From the NCBI GenBank assembly GCA_963971575.1, contig OZ020619.1:310001-374000 (forward strand): a DNA stretch of 64,000 nucleotides. Direction: 5' to 3'. The translations under genes were made by a program, and so were the position numbers. Numbering within the stretch: position 1 is the stretch's first letter; each line of letters opens with the position of its first letter. Below, in pieces: positions 11,801 through 20,800 of the stretch. The stretch comes from Liopterus haemorrhoidalis (taxonomy: Eukaryota; Arthropoda; Insecta; Coleoptera; Dytiscidae). The notes beneath the pieces are model-generated. The model had not been told where the DNA came from and did not search any database. It worked only from the letters and a program-made list of their open reading frames with translations.

Positions 11801-14800
11801 CACTAATTAAGATCCCTACATAACGTTTTGACAATTTTTAGCATGATGTCTGTCGTTCTGCCTGTCTGTCTGTCTGTCTGCCTATCTGTCTGTCTGTCTG
11901 TCGGTCCATTTACACGTGCAAAGCAAATTCGGCTAAAAGGATTTTTATGAAACTTCATATTTAAGCTTCTGACATCAATGGCACGAGTTGATCACCTTTT
12001 GGTAAAAACCGGTTAACTACAAATGGGAGTTTACTCGTGTCGGTTTTGAGATTTTTGCAAATATTTCACAACAGAGAAATATTTAGAAAAAATATATTTA
12101 ACAAAAGTTGCTATAAAAGCAATAAACAAGTTTTATTTGAGATATTTTTTGATAAAGCAGCATAAATTAAACTAATTTGAAGTGAATATTCATTTATTTT
12201 GATGTTAAGTTTTGGAATCAATGCATCAGAATTAATTTAAAAATATATTGACATGAATATTAGAAAATCCTTATTGAATAGTTTTATTTTATATTTTGAA
12301 GGGTTCAACGGATAATTTTGCCGCAACACAATACAATCAAACGAGAGACGACTACACCTGTAATCCCACAAACGCATGGGAGGGGACGAACGAAGAGGAA
12401 GGTATGCAGACAATGCCGGAGGATGAGTTCACCTGCGGGACTCCGTGGACAACCGCGCAGATAGAGCCCCGAGTCAACGTTTGTAAATGCAATTACGCCG
12501 ATAATGGTAACACGGGTACAGACAAAGAATATGACGATGATACAGGTAAGAAATTTTCACTACCGCTAAAAATACACCACAGTGGGATTCTGAAAGTATG
12601 CGTTAAGGCCGCGAACATACAGAAAGCTGGTAAATCAGCGCTGGCAATCGGTACCGAAAACAAGCGTACTGGGTTACTGGTTGAGCACACGCTAAACGCT
12701 GATAATGCATGTGACACTGACAGGTGACATAACCTATATATTGAAGTTTTTATTTATTTTTTCCTATTTATTGTACATTTTTTAATTACATTGGCCCAGC
12801 ATAAAGTGAACGCTCCCAGCAAACATTTTTATACGGGCCAGTACTGGTAAAGCACATACTCCCCGGCATTGAAAGTAATGGGCCAGTACCCCGGTGTCCC
12901 CGGGGCCGTTACTGGCCCATTGATGTATCAGTTGCTGGCCTAGCAACGGTAAAGTGCAAGATAATCGCATTAGTTGCAAGATTTATTTCTGATGGTTTTA
13001 AGTAAAAAGTATGAGTGAAGAAGAGTGCTTATAAAATGCTGGTAAAGTATTTCGTATAGGCGGAATGCGAAATACAAATGTGAAGTACATTATTAATACT
13101 GGCGTTGCACTTACTTTTGGTGCCAGTAATTTACCAGCATAAAAGCAGTTTGCCAGCATTCGGCCGTTAGTTGAATGTTTGCTGGGCTAGTTTTGAAAGT
13201 GTATAGCTAAACTTTCATGTACTGGCTCAATTATATATTGAAATAAGTGAAAATGGCGAGTTCTGATTCATCTTTGGATGAGTTGTTTTTAACAGAATCA
13301 CTATATTTAAAAATGGAACCAAAAAGAAAAGGTATACATGTAATAAACCAAGAGAGACGTAAATATGGGGAATACCACCAATTTTTTCCTCAGTTAAAGA
13401 AGATGATGCAAAATTTTTTAAATATTTTTTTGTTTCGGCGCTGACAACAAGCTGCTTTAACTGCTTAAACGTTTCGGTAACCGGGTAGCCGACACCGACC
13501 GGCGCCGACCAGTACACAGCGTGTGCGGTTATATTTGAAAACATGGACAGATACTGCGGTAGATCAGCGCTTGTTGCCAGTAAAGCCGATGCCGGCTTTC
13601 TGTATGTTCGCGGCCTCACTGAATTCACTACAAGGGTTAACTTTAGCTCACGGCGGTGTTTGTTGAAATGCGATTCTGAACCAAAATTTCCGTGCACATT
13701 AAAAAAAAAAGATGTGAAGTGTGAATTTTCACACTTCACATCATTTTTTATAAATTTAACTATAATAAAAATGCCTGGTTTATAATATAAGTACAATTCA
13801 CATCAAATTTGAAATAGTTATTACTCGAAGCTGAGTCGATCCTTGAGCTGAGATGCACAGGAAAATGAACAGCGGAGAGGCCACGTAAATATGGCCCCTA
13901 TTAACAAAAGGCCCGGGTTTTGAACCCTGTCGTGGTAAGATTAATAAGCGTTACCAACTTAAAAGACCGAGATTACCATGGAGCCAGGGCAGCTCTTAAA
14001 ACTGTGTTTTTAGTTAAATTAGATATATACAGTGCGTTAATAAATTATTAAAAGGCGTTTGAATTTCCCGCTCATTAGATTAATATTAAAAATTGTTTTA
14101 TTAATTTACCATGAGGCAACTTATTTACCATGGGTAGGGTGACCATTCGTCCCGCATTTTTCGGGACTGTCCCGCATTTTAACATTTTGTCCCGCATTAA
14201 GATGCGTCCTGCAAAAGTCCCGCATTTTAACTTTTGGTCCCGCATTGTCCCGCATTTTGGATTTGGGAGGTGAGGACGTTTTTGTTTGCTCTTCACTTGG
14301 ATTTGGGAGGTGAAGATCTTTTTTGTGCTCTTCACTTGGATTTTGGGAGATGAGGACATTTTTTTTGCTCTTCACTTGGATTTGGGAGATGAGGAACTTT
14401 TTTTTTTGCTCCGTCCCGCATTGCCATCTTAAGAAAATGGTCACCCTAATCATGGGGCAAATTAATGAGGAGTATTCATAAATTTCTTGTTTGTTATGTA
14501 TCCCCGATTGATAATATGCTGCAACAATGAATTTATTGTGTAGATCTGTCACAGCCATCACTAATCTAAAATAACATACAGTTGCTATTGTTTTTGTCAC
14601 AATTTTTTGCTTGTCAATTAAATATGTACAAAATTGGTCATGAAAAGAACATTTTAATCATAAATACACTCTTGCCAGAACTGGTACCTGTTCCAAAAAC
14701 ATTTCGAACCCGAATTTCGACCCAGACCATTGCGTAAGTTATTTCATGTTGTCATTTATTATTAAGTGACATTTATTATAAATTATATAACACATATTTT

Positions 14801-17800
14801 AATTTTTTGAATTCATCCTAACCCAAAAATGTTCAATGTAATTATGATTTACAAAGCTTAAACAAAATGTCCAAAAGTCCGATTTAATCGATAAAACTTA
14901 CTAGATTTCAAAATCTAGTTGTAGGGAATAGCCCATTTTGAAATGAAAATGACAGATACGAGAAAGCTCTAAATTCAAACGTCATTGAATAATATATGAA
15001 CGCTCTGTACATGCCAGTGGTTTAATATGATAAAATTTTAGATTTAGAACCCAGAACAATGTCGAAAGTGAGTTTTCTTGACCAAGCACAAGAAGGGCAA
15101 CAGAGAACCACTAAATTAACGTCCGGCGCCGGCAGTGCAGATCGCAATGGCAAGCCAAATAGTAAATGGAAAGATCAGATAGGAGAATGCGACCCAGAAG
15201 GTAAGACAGAAAAACATCGGCAATATTTTCTCCACTGCTCGAGCTCTGTGGTAAAACGCTTGTAAACTTGTAAGAGGGTTCGATTCTTATAAACTATCTT
15301 CCCGAATTTTACTTTTCTATACTCAGGGATCGACTCAGCCTAGAATAAGAGTTATTATATTGTTGCAAATGTTCTTATGTTCGCATACAGATGAGTAGTA
15401 TAGCTATACACGTTCTGCCTGCATTCAAGGTCATATCTACATTCGGATAATGTACAATAAATAATATTTTTATATATTCTTCAATTTATAAGGGGTAGAC
15501 CATAAAAAATCGTGATTTTTAATCCAAAAATTTTGTCTTCGATTTTATTGAAAATTTGTAGAAATATGTATTTTTGGTCAGAGATCAATAAAATCGGGTC
15601 CATTTTGAAGTTTAGGGAAAAGTTTTGGAATTATAGGCAAAAAAACTAACCCAAATCGGCTCTAATTCAAAAAAAAGGAAAGTTTGAATTTTTTTAAATA
15701 TTGTTTTCATAGTACTCACATCAAAATTAGCAAAAAACCATATTTTGGCTAAAATGGGAGTCAACAAATTTATGATCAAAACTTTTTTTTAGGGATTTTT
15801 TTTTTTAAATTTTTTGTGTACTTACACATAGGCTTAGATCACAAATCACTTAGCTCACTTCTGACTTACGGACTCAAATTTTGACATTTGCGGCAAAAAA
15901 AGTAAAAAATACACTGTCCACAAAAAGGCTCAGAACCGATGAAATGAGAGCCTGCACCTTTTTTCAAACTATCTTAATAAACTAATACTTACTACTTATC
16001 TATCATCAAAGTATTTGAAATACTTCTAATACCAATTTAAAATACATTTAAAATATTTAAAATACATTATTACAATAATACTTTTTAAAATTATTTGATA
16101 TTTCAAATACTATCAGTAATAACTAATAGTATTTGTTATTTAGGGTGACCATTTTCTTAAGAAGGCAATGCGGGACGGAGCAAAACAAAAAGTTCCTCAT
16201 CTCCCAAATCCAAGTGAAGAGCAAAAAAAAAGTTCCTCATCTCCCAAAATCCAAGTGAAGAGCAAAAAAAAGGTCTTCACCTCCCAAATCCAAGTGAAGA
16301 GCAAAAAAAAAGTCCTCACCTCCCAAATCCAAGTGAAGAGCAAAAAAAAAGTTCCTCATCTCCCAAAATCCAAGTGAAGAGCAAAAAAAAAGTCCTCACC
16401 TCCCAAATCCAAGTGAAGAGCAAAAAAAAAGTTCCTCATCTCCCAAAATCCAAGTGAAGAGCAAAAAAAAGGTCCTCACCTCCCAAATCCAAGTGAAGAG
16501 CAAAAAAAAAGTTCCTCATCTCCCAAAATCCAAGTGAAGAGCAAAAAAAAGGTCCTCATCTCCCAAAATCCAAGTGAAGAGCAAAAAAAAGGTCCTCACC
16601 TCCCAAATCCAAGTGAAGAGCAAAAAAAAAGTTCCTCATCTCCCAAAATCCAAGTGAAGAGTAAAAAAAAGGTCTTCACCTCCCAAATCCAAGTGAAGAG
16701 CAAAAAAAAGGTCTTCACCTCCCAAATCCAAGTGAAGAGCAAAAAAAAGGTCTTCACCTCCCAAATCCAAGTGAAGAGCAAAAAAAAGGTCCTCACCTCC
16801 CAAATCCAAAATGCGGGACAAAATGTTAAAATGCGGGACTTTTGCGGGACGCATCTTAATGCGGGACAAAATGTTAAAATACGGGACGAATGGTCACCCT
16901 ATTGTTATTTCAAATACTTTGACAGATCTGTGAAAGCATGGCTTTCTGCACTAAACGATGCGTATGTCTACAAATAAGTCTACAATAAACTCAAATTTTC
17001 CGATCTGTGAGAGGACAACATTTATTTTTCCAGTAAATTTAGCAACCTTGTTAATAATTGTTTGTTGTTTGTGCAGATATTCAAAGAGAAATGAAAACTT
17101 CCGCCTGCAACGTGGCCACGTGCAGCAGCCAGCAGCCCGCTCAACCGGACCAGGCTAACTTCGCTGCTCAGGCTGCGCCTCCCTCCCAGATAAGCTTCCA
17201 TTCGCAGGTGAGCTTTGCGGGGCAGGCGGGCGGCGTCGACTACCCCCCGCAAATCAACTACGAGCCGCCGGGGGGGCTCAGCCAGGCGGAGACCCCCCTC
17301 CAGGCCAGTACACCGGTGCGTGGCTCCCTGAAGCACCCGCCTACCTCGCCTTATTCGACGGCGAATCGGCGACCGTCCAAACCTATCAGGCTCGCCTACC
17401 ATGGCCAGAAAGAAACTGAAGAGTATCTTAAAGAAGCGAGGCTACTTCACAGGAAGGTGAGAGATAGATATAGGGTGCGTTCGAGTTGTACAGAGTAGAG
17501 CGAGCGCTGAGCGAACAGTTGATGGTGACGTCATGAATAGAGCACTAACGGAGCGAGCGTTCTTCTGACGTAATGTTTATAAAATCTAACCCTACTATTT
17601 TAGGCGGCGTTTTTACTGTCAGATTAGTTCACGTCAGTCATGAATCAAAATTATATACCTCGGTTTTTCCTTGATTTTTTTTTTCAATGATGAAGAAATA
17701 AAATTAATTAAAAATTAAATAATAATTAATGAATTAATTTAATGAATTTTTTCCATTTTAATTTTATGCACGGTGTATTTTAATAATTTTTTTGCTGTTT

Positions 17801-20800
17801 ACAGAACGTCACAAATACATAAAATGGCCGTACTCTGTAGCTATAGACAAATAACAATATTATTTGTCTATTGTTATTTTTCTAAGGCTATTATTTTTAT
17901 TTTATTTATAATTTAATTTTAAACTTTCATTTCTTTCCCGCCGTTCCCCCTCTTTTTTAAGTTATACTCCATATGCTCGGTCTTAAAACCCCGAACACAT
18001 AGAGCGCACTCTAAATGCTCGCTCGATCGCAAAACGAATGCAATTGAGTGTACTCCGAGCGTCAAATCGAACACGTTTGAGTGTACAGAACGAGTTCGGA
18101 ACGCTCGGAGCGTCAAATCGAATGTACCCATAGAGAATAATTATGAATGATAATTAGAGACCGATAAAAATATGCAACGGTACTTTTGCTATAAGCTACG
18201 TCAAGAATATAAATAAAAGTCTAAATATATAAATAATAACAAAATGTACAGTCTGTTCCAAACGGTTAGGCGGAACTAAATGGGAATTTCGTTCTTTTAG
18301 GTTGTCACGAGAAGGGACCTTGCTTGGTTTATTTCATTTTTCACGTTGGGATGTCAAAATTTTAAATTCCAACAATGAAACCATGGAAACGAATGACATA
18401 TGTCAAAATTAAATATTTTTTTTTATATTTTAATGACAAAAAAATAAATAAATGGGAAATTTGTATTAAGAATGACACAAACAATCAAAATATAAAGAAA
18501 ATGACATTTTAAAATGATATTAACCTTAACCAAAAAATGTTTGTTGTAAGTATGATTTACAAAGCTTAAACAAAACGGCCGAAAGGCACGATTTAAACGA
18601 TGAAAGTAACTAGATTGCAAAATCTAGTTCCGCTGAAGCGTTTGGAACAGACTGTATATATATTTGCAATGTACGACACTAAACATCTGTCAACTTGGAC
18701 TAAAAACAATATTTTAACAGTGTAATACGGATGACGATCTAAACCAATCCGAAGCAAGGACAAACAGCTCCTATCTTCTTACATTTTTCTACTTGGAAAT
18801 AGACCATAGGTACAGTTAATCTAAGCTTGTATAATTTAGTTTTGAATTGATTGTCTAGGAAACTGGGTTCGAGGATTCAGTGCCAGGATGGCAAGCAAAG
18901 AAAGGCCCGGGCATCTGTCAGAAGTCGCCGTGCCTTTTGACCAAGATCAACCTGAGCCCGGCCAGCCTAGAGAAGCCCGTGTACTTCAACCCGAGGGCGC
19001 CGAGACACATATGTAAATCATGCCCCTGCGCGCAGGAGACACAGTTCTGCGAGAGCGACGATCGACAACGATCTGGGATGAATCTGCTTGAATCTGAAGG
19101 TAAACCTCTATCATCACTAGGCACCGCCAAAATATGCACTCAAACCTTAATGTTTATTTTAATTTTAAGTTTCCCAATAATACCATTTTATTTAAACTTC
19201 CCGCGATATTTTCAAATAATAGTTCGCCAGGCAGCCACTGCAAGCAGCAGGCATGTTACCAATTTAGTAAAAGAGCTAGTAACTAGCGCAAGTACTACGC
19301 GCTTTACTCTACTATCTTATTTTCGGGATAGTAGGTGTTCGTACACAATTGGCATACTATCTTATTTTCTGGATAGTAAGTGTCAAAACACATTTGACAT
19401 CTTCACTGCGATTTTGTTGTGCAATTATCTTTTTGCAAAAAATAGTTTATGAATATGAATAAACATCGTCGCCGGTGTGATGCCATTAAAAAATGGTATT
19501 TTGTATTACATCATTTCTTGTGGAGGAAATAACTGATTGTCTTATTGAAGTAATTGGTACAGAATATAAGCCTAAACGAAAATGGGTTAAAAAATGGATT
19601 GATAGAAGAGTTACCCATGGCGCATCAGCCCTTCTATTTCGTGAATTAGCCGTGGAAGATCAAAAAGAGTACAGACTGTGTTTAAGAATGACACCAGATG
19701 ATTTTAATAGGCTATTCAATTTAGTTAGTCCATTAATACAACGAACTGGTACACTAATGAGGGATACAATTCAAGCAAGAATAAAATTGGAATTAACGCT
19801 TTATTTCCTAGCCACAAGAAATAGTTATCGTATTGATTTCAGAAATCAATTAATAAATCAATGTTACGCAATTTATGTAAATAAATTGTAACTTACCTGA
19901 TATGGGTTTTTTTCTATTTGTTATGACAGGTTACCGCTTGCCGCCAATTTGAAATGAATCAATTTTGCGTAGTGAGGGGAAAAGATAGTAGCTAGTAAAT
20001 ACGTGGACGAGCTAGCTGCTATCCTAGCCCAACTACTAGAAGCTAGTACTCTACTAGTCACATTGTCAACTGTTTGCACAGGGATAGTTCCTAGTTACTT
20101 GTGCTAGTTACTAGCTCTTTTACTCTACCAATTTAAACCCGGCAAAAGGCTGTATTTTATTAATATCTGTGTTTTTTTTAATAATACTTGTGATTTTGGT
20201 TGTGATTTCAGATTCCTCATCAACTGTGGCAATGTGTGGCTCCGCGAAATATTCAGGAAGCGAAAACACCTCGAATATATCTTTCCACATGTCTGGAGGC
20301 ATGGAAAGACACATGGAGAACACACAAAACATGTCGCAGTTCACGCAAAACATTCCGCAACATGAAAAACAGACAAATTCTGTCACTTCGGAGTCTTTTC
20401 TGAACAGTCAGGTAACAGAACAAAACTGGCAAAAAACTGAAGAGACCACTGAGAATTTGGAAAATTTAAAACCACCAATATTTTCTGATAATAGCATTCC
20501 GACTGATCCAAAGAAGAAATCAAAAGACCAACTGTCACAAGTTGGGGTCTGGTGTGGGATTGTCTGTAATGTCAACGTACCAAAGGACAAACTGAAACTA
20601 CCGCTCAAAGACAAAAGTACGTAACTCACTACCTTAATTCAATATTTAGGACTAACGATTGAGCTAAATCCAGTGGCTCAGGTGAAGTAAGAGAGGACAC
20701 CCATCCAGCACCTACATTCATGAAGAAAAATAACTTAAAACATTCATTTTGGTCTCATACGAGGTGTATCAATTATGTAACCGGACTGATTTATTTATTC

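Noticed and set aside
13227..13796. 189-codon minus frame
   Set aside because: Overlaps a plus-strand Harbinger-like fragment; the amino acid string shows no recognised motif and ends in AT-rich sequence.
16168..16977. Plus- and minus-strand frames with PNPSEEQKK or LLFTWIWEVK repeats
   Set aside because: Translation of the MITE minisatellite; periodic by construction and without a splice link.
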